From positions 1-38,430 of the forward strand of contig JAOUPS010000007.1 of NCBI GenBank assembly GCA_029879735.1: a DNA stretch of 38,430 nucleotides, given 5' to 3'. The notes beneath the pieces are model-generated. The model was not told the DNA's origin. It did no database searches and saw nothing but the letters and a program-made list of their open reading frames with translations. The DNA comes from Candidatus Bathyarchaeota archaeon (GTDB lineage Archaea > Thermoproteota > Bathyarchaeia > Bathyarchaeales > Bathycorpusculaceae). Positions within the stretch are counted from its first letter, which is position 1; the number at the start of each line of letters is the position of its first letter. A program made the position numbers and the translations under genes. Shown piece by piece: positions 1 to 8,293 of this stretch.

Positions 1-194
1 TCCGCTCTTACTGCGTATCCATCAACGGTTGAGCGATTAAAGGGTGGAATATTTATGGTGGCGGTTACGTCTTCTGCCAAGACACGGTTGTAGGCTTCTA
101 AAAGCGGAATTTCCTCGATACTTAAAGGCTTGGGTTTAAAATGTTGCTGGATGACTTGCTGTGCTTCATCAAACGTTAGGAGTTTTCTAAACAC
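1..194 (-). CDS. moeA: Molybdopterin molybdotransferase MoeA paralogue, N-terminal part (cut by window edge)
   Basis: This is the first 64 residues of a second MoeA-type protein; the rest lies outside the window. MoeA inserts molybdate (or tungstate) into adenylylated molybdopterin. Reading from a GTG at 194, the peptide contains NRVLAEDVTATINIPPFNRS followed by TVDGYAVRA, the conserved MoeA N-terminal block, which is nearly the same as in the neighbouring complete paralogue. The GTG start overlaps the stop of that upstream moeA by 8 nt, so the two are probably cotranscribed and translationally coupled. A TTG three codons earlier is an alternative start. Archaea often have two MoeA copies, one of which may carry an extra C-terminal domain; that cannot be judged here. 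Confidence 0.85.
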   Translation of the reverse strand, partial: MFRKLLTFDEAQQVIQQHFKPKPLSIEEIPLLEAYNRVLAEDVTATINIPPFNRSTVDGYAVRA

Positions 195-1431
195 TTCTAT
201 CAACCACTTCTATATTGTCAAACACGTGTACCGTGACAGGCTCCCCTTCCTCTAAGCCTTCTCTGTTTTCTGGAACAATAACATAGCCGTTAGCCCTTGT
301 CATCGTTGAGATCACGCCTGAACCTAGGGTGCTTACGGGTTCTGCGAGAAACTCTTCGCCGTGTTGTGACACGTGGACGCGAACAAAGCTTCTTCTTCCC
401 AGCGCCGTGGAGACTCTCCGCGTTATTTTAGCCTTAATCTCCAGTCTAAACTCTCGCTTTAGTCCTAGCATCTTACATATTAACGGTCTGGCGAAAACCT
501 CGAATCCTATCATTGCCGCCACGGGATTACCGGAAAGGATGATTATTGGCTTTTTGTGTGCTATGGCTAGGGCTGTTGGCATGGCTGGACGCATGGCTAT
601 GCCGTGAACAATCACGCCTGGCTTTCCAATACTGTTAACGGCTGCTGGAACAAGGTCGGAGGCTCCGACGCTTGTCCCACCCGTTGTGATTATCGCATTC
701 GCCTTTTCGAGTCCCACTTTTAGCTTTTTCACAATTTCGTTAACATCATCTTTTGCTATGCCTAAATCGAAGGGTTCAGCGCCCAGTTCTTGGCATAAGA
801 CTGAAAGGATAAGCCTGTTAACCTCAAAAATCTGGTTTTCCTCTGGCTTGTTGCCTGTCTCTATAAGCTCGTTTCCTGTGGCTAAGACGGCGATTTTAGG
901 CTTAACCACAACATTAACTTCTGTGATTCCTAAAGCAGCTATCAATCCTAAATGTTGAGGTTTTAAACGGGTTCCAGCTTTTACGGCGACATCTCCCTTT
1001 GAGACGTCTTCACCCTTTTTTGAGATGTTTTCTCCAGGCGTTACTGGAACCCAAGCCTCAATTTCGTCGTTAATTCGCTTACTGTTTTCCAGCATCATCA
1101 CAGCATTTGCGCCTTTTGGGATGGAGTTGCCAGTCCACACCTGTTTTGCCTCTTTCTCGCCCACCTCATTCCCATTCGCAATTCGGAGGTTTTTCGGCGT
1201 AAACTGTGAAGCCTCAAAGGTGTCTTCGGCTCTGACAGCATATCCGTCAACGGCTGACCTGTCGAATCTTGGCAGGTTTTCCTCGGCAATAACGTCTTCT
1301 GCCAAGACACGATTCAGAGCTTGATGCACAGGAACTGTGACTTTTCTCAACTTTTCAATCCTTAATCCATGAAAAAAGATTCGTAATGCTTCATTTATTG
1401 GGGTGAGTTTTTGGAATCCCTTCAGCCGCAC
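187..1431 (-). CDS. moeA: Molybdopterin molybdotransferase MoeA
   Basis: MoeA catalyses the last step of molybdenum/tungsten cofactor synthesis: metal insertion into MPT-AMP. The protein (about 414 aa, usual length) has the N-terminal block NRVLAEDVIAEENLPRFDRS then AVDGYAVRAEDT, the central MoCF-binding segment with ITTGGTSVGASDLVP, and ILSGNPVAAMIGFEVF, followed by a beta-rich C-terminal domain IV ending near residue 410. The open frame extends to a TTG at 1473, but the GTG at 1431 gives VRLKGFQKLTPINEAL, the usual archaeal N-terminus. Two TATA-like TTTATAG boxes (about 1443-1467) fit a leaderless or short-leader start there. A second moeA follows with an 8-nt overlap. Confidence 0.93.
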   Translation of the reverse strand: MRLKGFQKLTPINEALRIFFHGLRIEKLRKVTVPVHQALNRVLAEDVIAEENLPRFDRSAVDGYAVRAEDTFEASQFTPKNLRIANGNEVGEKEAKQVWTGNSIPKGANAVMMLENSKRINDEIEAWVPVTPGENISKKGEDVSKGDVAVKAGTRLKPQHLGLIAALGITEVNVVVKPKIAVLATGNELIETGNKPEENQIFEVNRLILSVLCQELGAEPFDLGIAKDDVNEIVKKLKVGLEKANAIITTGGTSVGASDLVPAAVNSIGKPGVIVHGIAMRPAMPTALAIAHKKPIIILSGNPVAAMIGFEVFARPLICKMLGLKREFRLEIKAKITRRVSTALGRRSFVRVHVSQHGEEFLAEPVSTLGSGVISTMTRANGYVIVPENREGLEEGEPVTVHVFDNIEVVDRSV

Positions 1432-1498
1432 CAAAAATGGGCACCTATAAACAGCACTATAAACTGCGTACAAAAAGGTATCGCATCAAAGCCAAACC

Positions 1499-2362
1499 TT
1501 AGTTTTTGAGTTTCCTTTGGAGGATGTCACGCATTTTTATTGCGTCTACGTCTAAGACTGGGCTCTCGCTTATTATCACTGGTTTAAGCTTACACTCTGC
1601 TATAACCTTTGCGAGCATTGTGAATTCTGGTCCATATTCTGCTTCATCCATTGTGTGATGGTGTTTTTCGCCTTTGTCCGTGAATTCAACCTTTGCAAAG
1701 TGGCAGTGCATGTCTTTAACCGCGTCTGTTCCCAATCGTTTTTCAATTTCCTCCACAACTTTGCGAAAGTCCTCGATGGTTTTTAGGCAGCCCCTACATC
1801 TTGCATGTAGATGTGCCCAGTCAATTACTGGTTGTGTTTGTTCAATCTGTTCGCATAAGCCTAAAACTTCGTCTAAACTTCCGAACTGGGAGAGTTTCCC
1901 CATGGTTTCCGGACCAAGCTTAACTTTCTTAATTCCCAAAGTCTTCGTGTTTTCAACAACTTCTTTCAATGCTTCCAAACAGCCTCTGAAAACCTCTTTT
2001 AGCTGTCTTCTACCATAAAATCCGGGATGAAAAACCACGACATGAGCGTTCATCCATTCTGCTGCTGTTGCACACGCGATCAAGCGGTTTTTGCTGGCTT
2101 CAATTGTTTCTTTTTTGCCGCAGAAATTTATGAAATAGGAGCCGTGAAGACTAAGCCACACATCGTTTTCTCTGGCTTTCAATCCAAGTTTTTCAGCCAT
2201 TTCCTTTTTTATTTGCGGTTTTGCACCCCAGCGAACAGCCTGATACTCAAAAGCGTCAAGTCCCTCTTCTCTTAGAAGTCGCGGAACATCAGTTAAAACT
2301 GCTTTCATCGCCCTAAATGCCGGTGGAACCCCAGCTGGACCGAATCTGGGACGGTCAGCCAT
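1499..2362 (-). CDS. nfo: Endonuclease IV-like AP endonuclease (TIM-barrel, Nfo family)
   Basis: Predicted deoxyribonuclease IV, which cuts DNA 5' of abasic sites in base-excision repair with a metal cluster in a TIM barrel. The 287-aa protein has the expected series of metal-ligand motifs: LSLHGSYFINF, VVFHPGFYG, LGPETMGK, IDWAHLHAR, DMHCHFAKVEF, the HHHTMDEAEYG segment and IISESPVLD near the C-terminus. Length matches the family. It lies 11 nt downstream of the membrane protein stop on the same strand and upstream of moeA. The divergent archaeal branch of this family has been little tested biochemically, so the exact substrate is inferred. Confidence 0.88.
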   Translation of the reverse strand: MADRPRFGPAGVPPAFRAMKAVLTDVPRLLREEGLDAFEYQAVRWGAKPQIKKEMAEKLGLKARENDVWLSLHGSYFINFCGKKETIEASKNRLIACATAAEWMNAHVVVFHPGFYGRRQLKEVFRGCLEALKEVVENTKTLGIKKVKLGPETMGKLSQFGSLDEVLGLCEQIEQTQPVIDWAHLHARCRGCLKTIEDFRKVVEEIEKRLGTDAVKDMHCHFAKVEFTDKGEKHHHTMDEAEYGPEFTMLAKVIAECKLKPVIISESPVLDVDAIKMRDILQRKLKN

Positions 2363-2372
2363 TTAGAAACCT

Positions 2373-3281
2373 CTAACTTCTCTTCTTTTTCTTATATCGA
2401 TAACTTTTTCCCATGTACTCTCCATAGAACAGGGCTGATAGGGCGGAAACCCACGCCGCCATATTCTGAAAGACTAGGTATTTTCCAGCGTTATCTAAAT
2501 CAGTCAAAGGCTTGATTAGAACTCCAAGACTTAGGGCGAAGTCTCTGAAGCCCGGTGTAGCCGAGAGTAAAGCATTGTTTATAGATGAGCAAATCCAGCC
2601 AATGGGCGCTAAGGCGTCTGCTATGCCTTTTACGGAGTTGCTTGTTGATTTTGTAAAGTTGAGCAATGAAGGGTTGTTTTGATAGGCACTTGATATTGTT
2701 CGGTAAATCAGTTGCGGATAGGCTAAAAGGGAGACGAGGAGAATGAACACTGCAAAAACTAGGAGCACTGTTGAGGCGCTTTTTATAGTCGCTCTTGCGA
2801 AACGTGTTTCCTGCCAAGGATATACAACGCCCTTAACCCTTGACAATCCAGACCTTATTTTGTCAAAGAAATTCTTTACAGTGTGACTTATTTTTGATGC
2901 CAGTTTTCTCGCTTCTCTTAAGCCCCGCTTTTTCCCTCGTTTAGTGGGCCTAGATTTTCCTTTCAAAGTTTTGGGAGGCTTTACTGCAACGTACTTTGTC
3001 AAATAACTCCAGCTGGACACAAGTGTAATTATAACCGCGATAGGAACTAAGTGGAACAGAGGGCTGACTATTATTGTTGTGATCCAATCAGTCCCGGGAA
3101 ACTGAAAGTTCCATTGCAAAAGACTTTCATCTTTAACCCCGAGGTTTACGGCGTAAAAAACAACAAAATATTCAATTAATGCCGCTATAATTATGAACAG
3201 AATTATCGCTGCTATACCTTTCAATGTTGTCCAGCGGAACACCAGACGTTTTGGAGACGATTGAGTTGACAACTGATTCAC
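2373..3281 (-). CDS. Multi-pass membrane protein of unknown function
   Basis: Not recognised as a named family. The 302-aa protein starts at a GTG and has about five hydrophobic segments: residues about 20-45, 68-92, 168-192, a weaker one near 225-250, and one near 270-290. Between the second and third lies a strongly basic stretch (about 98-150, rich in Lys/Arg), probably a cytoplasmic loop, and the C-terminus is a run of lysines. A basic cytosolic loop could contact nucleic acid or anionic lipid, but this is only inference. The gene sits between a small zinc-ribbon gene and nfo, all on the minus strand, with 10 nt to nfo, so it may be cotranscribed with nfo. Confidence 0.75.
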   Translation of the reverse strand: MNQLSTQSSPKRLVFRWTTLKGIAAIILFIIIAALIEYFVVFYAVNLGVKDESLLQWNFQFPGTDWITTIIVSPLFHLVPIAVIITLVSSWSYLTKYVAVKPPKTLKGKSRPTKRGKKRGLREARKLASKISHTVKNFFDKIRSGLSRVKGVVYPWQETRFARATIKSASTVLLVFAVFILLVSLLAYPQLIYRTISSAYQNNPSLLNFTKSTSNSVKGIADALAPIGWICSSINNALLSATPGFRDFALSLGVLIKPLTDLDNAGKYLVFQNMAAWVSALSALFYGEYMGKSYRYKKKKRS

Positions 3282-3385
3282 CGTTTTAGCTTTGCATTCT
3301 ATGAAGCTTAAGTTGTGCTTGGAATATGAATGTTCCCATTAAAAAACGTGACTATGAATTTCCCACATGTAACGTGAATTTTTCA

Positions 3386-3547
3386 TTATTCCGACAAGGG
3401 GAACTCATGTCCACACTTCGGGCACTTGGCAAATCCGCATTGAACAGAAGATGGACAGCCGGAACAAGCGAAAGTTCTACCATATGTTATGTCAAAGGTA
3501 AAGCCGCATTTTGGGCAGCGAATAATGTGTTTCGACTGCGAACCCAC
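3386..3547 (-). CDS. Very small zinc-ribbon protein (53 aa)
   Basis: A short gene starting at GTG 3547 and ending at TAA 3386. The product has CPKCGFTFDI near residue 11, then CSGCPSSVQC around 28-37 and CPKCGHEFPL near the C-terminus, so three CxxC pairs plus one extra Cys: a two-metal rubredoxin/zinc-ribbon pattern. The regular cysteine spacing over the whole length argues for a real gene. A TATA-like AT-rich block (about 3581-3594, TTTTTAAAATTTTA) lies about 35-45 nt before the start. Function is unknown; such mini zinc ribbons are usually protein- or RNA-binding adaptors. The longer open frame on the opposite strand here is its shadow. Confidence 0.72.
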   Translation of the reverse strand: MGSQSKHIIRCPKCGFTFDITYGRTFACSGCPSSVQCGFAKCPKCGHEFPLSE

Positions 3548-3701
3548 TTCAAGTCACTTTCTCTGAACCAAACATCCGGTAAAATTTTAAAAACTTATCG
3601 CTTGAGACTGTTCATGCGGAAATCTTAACCACGATAAAAACAATTATTAATAAAATGGTTTTAAATGTTGATGTCAAATATAATGTTGGTTCGGAAAGAC
3701 G

Positions 3702-4685
3702 ATGCTAGAGACGAATAAAATGAAACGGGCAGAACTCTACAGGGATCACAACACACAGGTTTTTCTAAGCAAGTTCTTAAGCGGTGAAATAAGTGAACTT
3801 AAACCAGCTTATGATCCCAAAATTTGTTATCGATACCCAATTGTTGAGACGATTATTGGCGACTCAACCGCAGAAGATTTCTTGAACAGACTTTATGAAG
3901 CTGGAATATTGGAAAGAAGACTTTACGATAAGATTGTTTATTGTCCAAAATGTGATTCCGTGAATATTTCTGTTCATTATTGTTGTCCATACTGCAAGTC
4001 GTTTAACATCCAGAAAAGCTCCTTAATCGAACACGTCAAGTGTGGATACATGGATGTTGAGGGAAACTTTCGTAAAGGAAACAAGCTTGTCTGTCCGAAA
4101 TGTCATGAAGAATTGAAAAAACCCGATGTTGATCACAGACGGGCTGGAATATGGTGCGCCTGCAAGGATTGCGGCAAAAGCTTTGACATCCCCACTACTG
4201 CACATTTCTGCAGGGACTGCCATGCAAACTCAACTTTTGAAGACGCCGTGATCAAAGACGTTTACTCATACAGCTTGAAAGAAGAAGTTAGAGAAGAAGC
4301 TTCAGTAGGCTGGGTCGTAATTGCACCCATAACAGAGTTTCTGGAAGAAAATGGGTTTGAGGTTGAAAGTCCCGCATTTCTGAAGGGCAAGTCCGGTGCA
4401 AACCACATGTTTGACATGGCAGCCTACAGAGGAGACAAGACACGAAAAGTAACGGTAATCGATTTGGTATCTTCGACGGAAAATGCTGTGAACGAGCAGC
4501 CAGTAATCGCATTATTTGCCAAGATATTTGATGTCTCCCCAGACAACGCCTACTTAATCGCGATTCCAAAAATGAGTGAAAACGGAAAGAAAATGGCAGA
4601 ACTATACAATATCAAGATAGTCGAAGCTAAAAACCAGAAAGAAGCAACAAAAGCGTTAAAGGATAAATTGCTTAAGAGAAAGTGA
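3702..4685 (+). CDS. TackOD1-type zinc-ribbon protein with C-terminal restriction-endonuclease-like domain
   Basis: The 327-aa protein has an N-terminal helical region (1-75), then a Cys-rich module: C81/C84, C94-C98, C114 in the EHVKCGYMDVE segment, C131/C134, C152/C157 and C170/C173. This order, with the CGYMD-x-E element, is that of the TackOD1 output domain found in TACK archaea (recognised from memory). Residues about 205-310 look like a restriction-endonuclease-like fold: ENGFEVESPAFLKGKSGANH, then FDMAAYR and a VTVIDLV strand. The usual E-x-K is not evident in that strand, so the domain may bind rather than cut DNA. A purine-rich RBS (GGAAAGACG) precedes the ATG. It is convergent with the pilus operon, 8 nt away. 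Confidence 0.82.
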   Translation: MLETNKMKRAELYRDHNTQVFLSKFLSGEISELKPAYDPKICYRYPIVETIIGDSTAEDFLNRLYEAGILERRLYDKIVYCPKCDSVNISVHYCCPYCKSFNIQKSSLIEHVKCGYMDVEGNFRKGNKLVCPKCHEELKKPDVDHRRAGIWCACKDCGKSFDIPTTAHFCRDCHANSTFEDAVIKDVYSYSLKEEVREEASVGWVVIAPITEFLEENGFEVESPAFLKGKSGANHMFDMAAYRGDKTRKVTVIDLVSSTENAVNEQPVIALFAKIFDVSPDNAYLIAIPKMSENGKKMAELYNIKIVEAKNQKEATKALKDKLLKRK

Positions 4686-4693
4686 TCTTCAGT

Positions 4694-6091
4694 TTAGGGG
4701 CTCATGAACACAGCCGTGTTTCCTCTTTCCGTCACGACCTTAACTTTGTATGGTCCATTTGGTAAAGTCAAGTCGCTGCGAATGTATACTGTGTTTTCTC
4801 CAGAATTGATGAATATGTTCATCTCGTATCGTTGATGGTATGTCGAATTGTTCACCCATAAAGAAACTAAATGAGAAGTTAAAGACCCTTTATTCTGAAA
4901 AGTGAACCTTGTCCCATCGACTAATACTCTAACAGCTAAGAAGTCAATGTCAACGATCGTTTGGTTGGCATCTGCTTGGTTATCTTGCATTTTCACAAGC
5001 ACAGTGCCCTCGTCACTTACGTAACTACGCCACTTGTCTGTTAGATTCACGGCATATATGTTCCAGCCTGTTGTTGGTGTATGCCCCAAAGTGTTGTTAA
5101 AGCCGGAATCACTGTAAGTCGTGTCTGTCCAGTTGTAAGCCTTTAGATACCACTCTTCAACAGTGTCGTTAGTTCTGTACCTCAGTTGTATTTCAACAGA
5201 TTGGATGCAAGCCATAGGGTAGATGGACAAATTTATGGAAAAGGTTCCGTTTAGATCAAGTCCATAGCCCCCGGGAGAGGGGGATTGCAGACGTGTTTCG
5301 TGACCTAGAGTTTCATAGGTTCCGTAGCCATCGTAGTAGAAACTCATTCCTTTTGGGTCATTTGCTGCGCCTGTTTGGGCGTATAAGGTGAGTCGGATTC
5401 GATCACCAGAAGTCAAGTTCACAGCACTGCCAGATATTGTGATGGTTCTTTCAGAGTATCCATAATCAACAACGACATCCGTTAATGTTCCCATGGTTGC
5501 TTTCTCAGTAGAGCCGTCTGATGATACCAAGTGTATTCTAACGGTTAAAAGTGATACCTTGCCGCTGCTTACGGTTGATGCCCATATGTAAAGTGTCCAT
5601 GTTCCATTTTCTATAGACCCTGCTGAGAGGATTGGCGTGTAAAAGTAAACAGAGGCGGCTCGAATTATTTCATAGGTTGTTTCTGGTTGACTGGAGGGTT
5701 GTTGAGCGTTGTTCATAAGTCTGCCACTCGGAGTGACGCCTGACACATCTGTTCTATGAAGATAAAGCGTTTGTGCAACAACGCTTTCCATGAACGTTTC
5801 GTAAGAGTCCCCAATCTTTTGTGTGTCCGTGTAGTCACCGCTTACAAGACTGCCTTCATTTACCGTATATTCTCCTTCTGCTGTAAACCAAGAAGAGTTA
5901 GCAACACGAGCGATGTCAATAATCTTCAAATCTTCTTGTATCCTTTCCCAGTCAAGTTGGTTCATTTGGTAGCTCCAGAGCACCACGTTTGCAACTATAA
6001 CTACTATTAGAACTAGGCTTAGCATAACTACTATAACATTGCTTACCCCTCGCTTATCGCGTTTAAGGCGCTTTATAATAGCCTCCAACAT
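4694..6091 (-). CDS. Large type IV pilin-like secreted protein
   Basis: This 465-aa protein has an archaeal pilin N-terminus: basic residues RLKRDKRGVSNV followed by a hydrophobic helix (VIVVMLSLVLIVVIVANVVL) and then QMNQLDWERIQED. Prepilin peptidase would be expected to cut after the KRG region. The remaining about 420 residues are beta-rich, Ser/Thr/Asn-rich, with many N-glycosylation sequons (NGT, NLS, NNS, NQT), as in a surface-exposed adhesin or minor pilin. ATG 6091 is chosen over ATG 6121 because an AGGGGGAC RBS lies just before it. Its first 29 nt overlap the end of the smaller pilin gene. It is the last gene of the pilus operon. Confidence 0.8.
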   Translation of the reverse strand: MLEAIIKRLKRDKRGVSNVIVVMLSLVLIVVIVANVVLWSYQMNQLDWERIQEDLKIIDIARVANSSWFTAEGEYTVNEGSLVSGDYTDTQKIGDSYETFMESVVAQTLYLHRTDVSGVTPSGRLMNNAQQPSSQPETTYEIIRAASVYFYTPILSAGSIENGTWTLYIWASTVSSGKVSLLTVRIHLVSSDGSTEKATMGTLTDVVVDYGYSERTITISGSAVNLTSGDRIRLTLYAQTGAANDPKGMSFYYDGYGTYETLGHETRLQSPSPGGYGLDLNGTFSINLSIYPMACIQSVEIQLRYRTNDTVEEWYLKAYNWTDTTYSDSGFNNTLGHTPTTGWNIYAVNLTDKWRSYVSDEGTVLVKMQDNQADANQTIVDIDFLAVRVLVDGTRFTFQNKGSLTSHLVSLWVNNSTYHQRYEMNIFINSGENTVYIRSDLTLPNGPYKVKVVTERGNTAVFMSP

Positions 6092-6485
6092 GCGTCCCCC
6101 TGGTTGTAACAATATCTGCATAGTATAGGCTTCCGGAAACCCAACCGTCTGAAACTAAAATGTTGAGCCAGCCGTGCTCACCAATTTCTAAACTTAAAGG
6201 CGGGGTGAAAGATTTAGAAGTGTGATTGACGTAGACAGCTGAAACATGAACGGCAACTTTTCCAACATTACGAAGATAAACGTTGATGTTTCCGGTTGAA
6301 TTAAACCATAAGTCCTCTATAACAACCCGTTCGCTCATGTTTTCCCGCAGATTAGTTGTAATCACATATGTAGCGGTTGTAGCAATGGACATTGCAGCCA
6401 CAGCCACAACCGTGAGCAAAAGGTTGCTTAGCACTGGAGTTATAGCCCGTTTATCACGGAAAAATCTCCTAAGCTTTCGCGCCAT
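6063..6485 (-). CDS. Small type IV pilin/archaellin-like protein
   Basis: The 140-aa protein starts RKLRRFFRDKRAITPVLSNL, a typical archaeal class III signal peptide: basic patch, then (A/G)-I-T-P-V and a hydrophobic helix to about residue 40. The C-terminal part is a small beta domain (YLRNVGKVAVHVSAVYVNH, SLEIGEHGWLNILV) with the aligned 'NVGKV..V..VYVN' pattern seen in FlaF/FlaG- and archaeal pilin-like ectodomains. It follows the membrane platform gene by 9 nt and overlaps the large pilin, so it is part of the pilus operon, probably as major or minor pilin. Confidence 0.82.
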   Translation of the reverse strand: MARKLRRFFRDKRAITPVLSNLLLTVVAVAAMSIATTATYVITTNLRENMSERVVIEDLWFNSTGNINVYLRNVGKVAVHVSAVYVNHTSKSFTPPLSLEIGEHGWLNILVSDGWVSGSLYYADIVTTRGTHVGGYYKAP

Positions 6486-6494
6486 TTTCCCACC

Positions 6495-7322
6495 TCACAA
6501 AAAAAGTTTTAGGGCTATGCATCCGCAAAGCATGAGGATTAGGCTGTGTTTCAGTCCAGCATTTATAGTTCCTTCCCCCATTTTTCCTGCGACAAGTCCC
6601 CCGAAAAAGGCTTGAATCGATGTCATGTGAAAGAACATTCGCTGCATCTCTTCGGGTGCCATCACCGCTGACCCAAGTATTGGCAAGCCCTCTATGCTCG
6701 AGAAAAACGACTTGAAAAGCAGTATGATTGTGAATAAGAACACGAAAAAGGCCACATATATTATCGCAATGTATGATCTCGTCTGGTTTCGCCGTTCCTT
6801 GTCAAGCAGAAGCGTTGTCTGTACAAACTTACCCATTGGGTCAAAAACCCTTTCCACACGTCCTCCGGAACGGCTTGCCTCAATGATCATCGGCACAGTT
6901 CTCTGCATAAGCACGGTGTTGACACGCCTTCCAAAAGCGAGAAGAGCCTCTTCAAAAGTCATTCCCCAAGAAATCTGTGTAGTCATTCTTTTCAGTTCAG
7001 CCGTAAGCGGACCATAATCTCTCTTAGAGGCTCCTTCCAAGGCTTGGGGAAGGGTCATGCCCGTCTCTTGGGCCTGAACTATGCTTCTGAAAAGATCTGG
7101 TAGGTGCTCGTCCACGGCTTTTCTCCATTTGTAATCCACATAGTTTAGGACTGTTGGAGGGAAAACGGCAACCATGAGGGCGAGGAGAACAAACTCGTCG
7201 AATGTTGGGGTTCTCCAAAACGTGAAGTAGGCAGATAAGATTATGACCACAGCTAAGGAAACAGAGACAACCCACGCAAGTTTTTTCTCATGCTTCTCTA
7301 TTTTCGGCATTTCCACTACCAT
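6495..7322 (-). CDS. Type II/IV secretion platform protein, TadC/FlaJ-like (second F-domain protein)
   Basis: An integral membrane protein of 275 aa with a T2SSF (GspF/FlaJ-type) domain: two N-terminal helices (15-60), a cytoplasmic helical F domain with DLFRSIVQAQETGMTLPQAL and WGMTFEEALLAFGRRV, then a helix pair near 180-205 and a C-terminal pair. It should form the inner platform that couples the secretion ATPase to pilin assembly. The ATG at 7322 overlaps the preceding platform gene (stop at 7316); an ATG four codons in has a slightly better purine-rich leader. Having two separate F-domain proteins resembles the Tad (TadB/TadC) arrangement rather than a single FlaJ. Confidence 0.87.
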   Translation of the reverse strand: MVVEMPKIEKHEKKLAWVVSVSLAVVIILSAYFTFWRTPTFDEFVLLALMVAVFPPTVLNYVDYKWRKAVDEHLPDLFRSIVQAQETGMTLPQALEGASKRDYGPLTAELKRMTTQISWGMTFEEALLAFGRRVNTVLMQRTVPMIIEASRSGGRVERVFDPMGKFVQTTLLLDKERRNQTRSYIAIIYVAFFVFLFTIILLFKSFFSSIEGLPILGSAVMAPEEMQRMFFHMTSIQAFFGGLVAGKMGEGTINAGLKHSLILMLCGCIALKLFL

Positions 7323-8293
7323 CTAGGCGAAGTAGCATCCAAAATTATCAGAAATACTATGGAACCCAGCGGGATTCCAAGATACGTGATCATGCTGAGC
7401 AAAAGATCTGGGCCTAGCATGCCTAGGCCGCCTCCGCCAAGCATAGCCATAACCGCAAGCATAATAACAAAAAGCAAAGGTCCTGTGACAAGCAAAGCCA
7501 CGTAGAACTCCGATAAAATGGACAAGGTGTCGGAAAACTTCTGTAGGCTGATTCTCTTTAGCTTCATGTACTGCCTAGACTTTTCACGCAGGTAAGCCGC
7601 CAGATCCCCGCCAGAATGTATTGTTGAGATGAATCCTTCCAACATTTCGCGGAACCGTTCAGAGGGAGTTCGCTTCGAAGTTTTCTCCAAAGCAGAGATT
7701 ATGTCCAAACCGAAGAGATTTACGTCTCTAACAACGTTTTTTGCTTCTGCGGAAACAGCCAAAGGCACACTGAGATTTGAGAGTGAATAAAAAATTTTTT
7801 CTGAAGAAACACCAGCACTCGCAAGAATCGCCATATAACCAGTTGTAAACGACAACTCATCCTCTAACTCTCTTCTGAGCTTGTCAGCACGATATATTGG
7901 ATACACATAAAATCCAATTATCGAAAATGCGACTGTGAAAAGGCTTCCGCCAGTACCAAACAAAACCACCGAGAAAAACGGCACATTTAGAACAAAAGTA
8001 AGCAAGCACGGAATAAGAATTAATGCAACGAATGATGTTAAAATTGTAACAAGAACTGTTAGGCTCACGTAAGCCTTGAAATTAATCTTTAACCCAGACC
8101 TCTGCAGGTTTAAGTCCAAATCCCTAAAAAACGGTAAGAAACGACCTGTTTTTTCTCCGATAAGTCGATAGGCTATGGAATGCGGTTTTTCAAGTTCAAG
8201 TTTGAATTTTTCTTGTGATGCCTTCGGCTTAAGTCTCGTTTTGAAACTGTTGAAGAGTCTCTTAATCTTTTCAAGGGTTTTGTTGTTTTTCAT
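7316..8293 (-). CDS. Type II/IV secretion platform protein, TadB/FlaJ-like (first F-domain protein)
   Basis: A 325-aa membrane protein with two N-terminal transmembrane helices (about 70-135), a T2SSF helical domain (DELSFTTGYMAILASAGVSS, FISTIHSGGDLAAYLREKSR) and two C-terminal helices with a glycine-rich link (MAMLGGGGLGMLG). The F-domain pattern of small residues (ASAG, SGGD) is characteristic. It overlaps the ATPase gene by 4 nt (8290-8293) and the next platform gene by 7 nt, showing tight coupling. Together with the following F-domain protein it probably forms a heteromeric platform in the membrane. Confidence 0.87.
   Translation of the reverse strand: MKNNKTLEKIKRLFNSFKTRLKPKASQEKFKLELEKPHSIAYRLIGEKTGRFLPFFRDLDLNLQRSGLKINFKAYVSLTVLVTILTSFVALILIPCLLTFVLNVPFFSVVLFGTGGSLFTVAFSIIGFYVYPIYRADKLRRELEDELSFTTGYMAILASAGVSSEKIFYSLSNLSVPLAVSAEAKNVVRDVNLFGLDIISALEKTSKRTPSERFREMLEGFISTIHSGGDLAAYLREKSRQYMKLKRISLQKFSDTLSILSEFYVALLVTGPLLFVIMLAVMAMLGGGGLGMLGPDLLLSMITYLGIPLGSIVFLIILDATSPRW

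Noticed and set aside
3326-3628. Plus-strand open frame of 100 codons
   Set aside because: No protein-like pattern; the opposite strand encodes the regularly spaced CxxC zinc ribbon.
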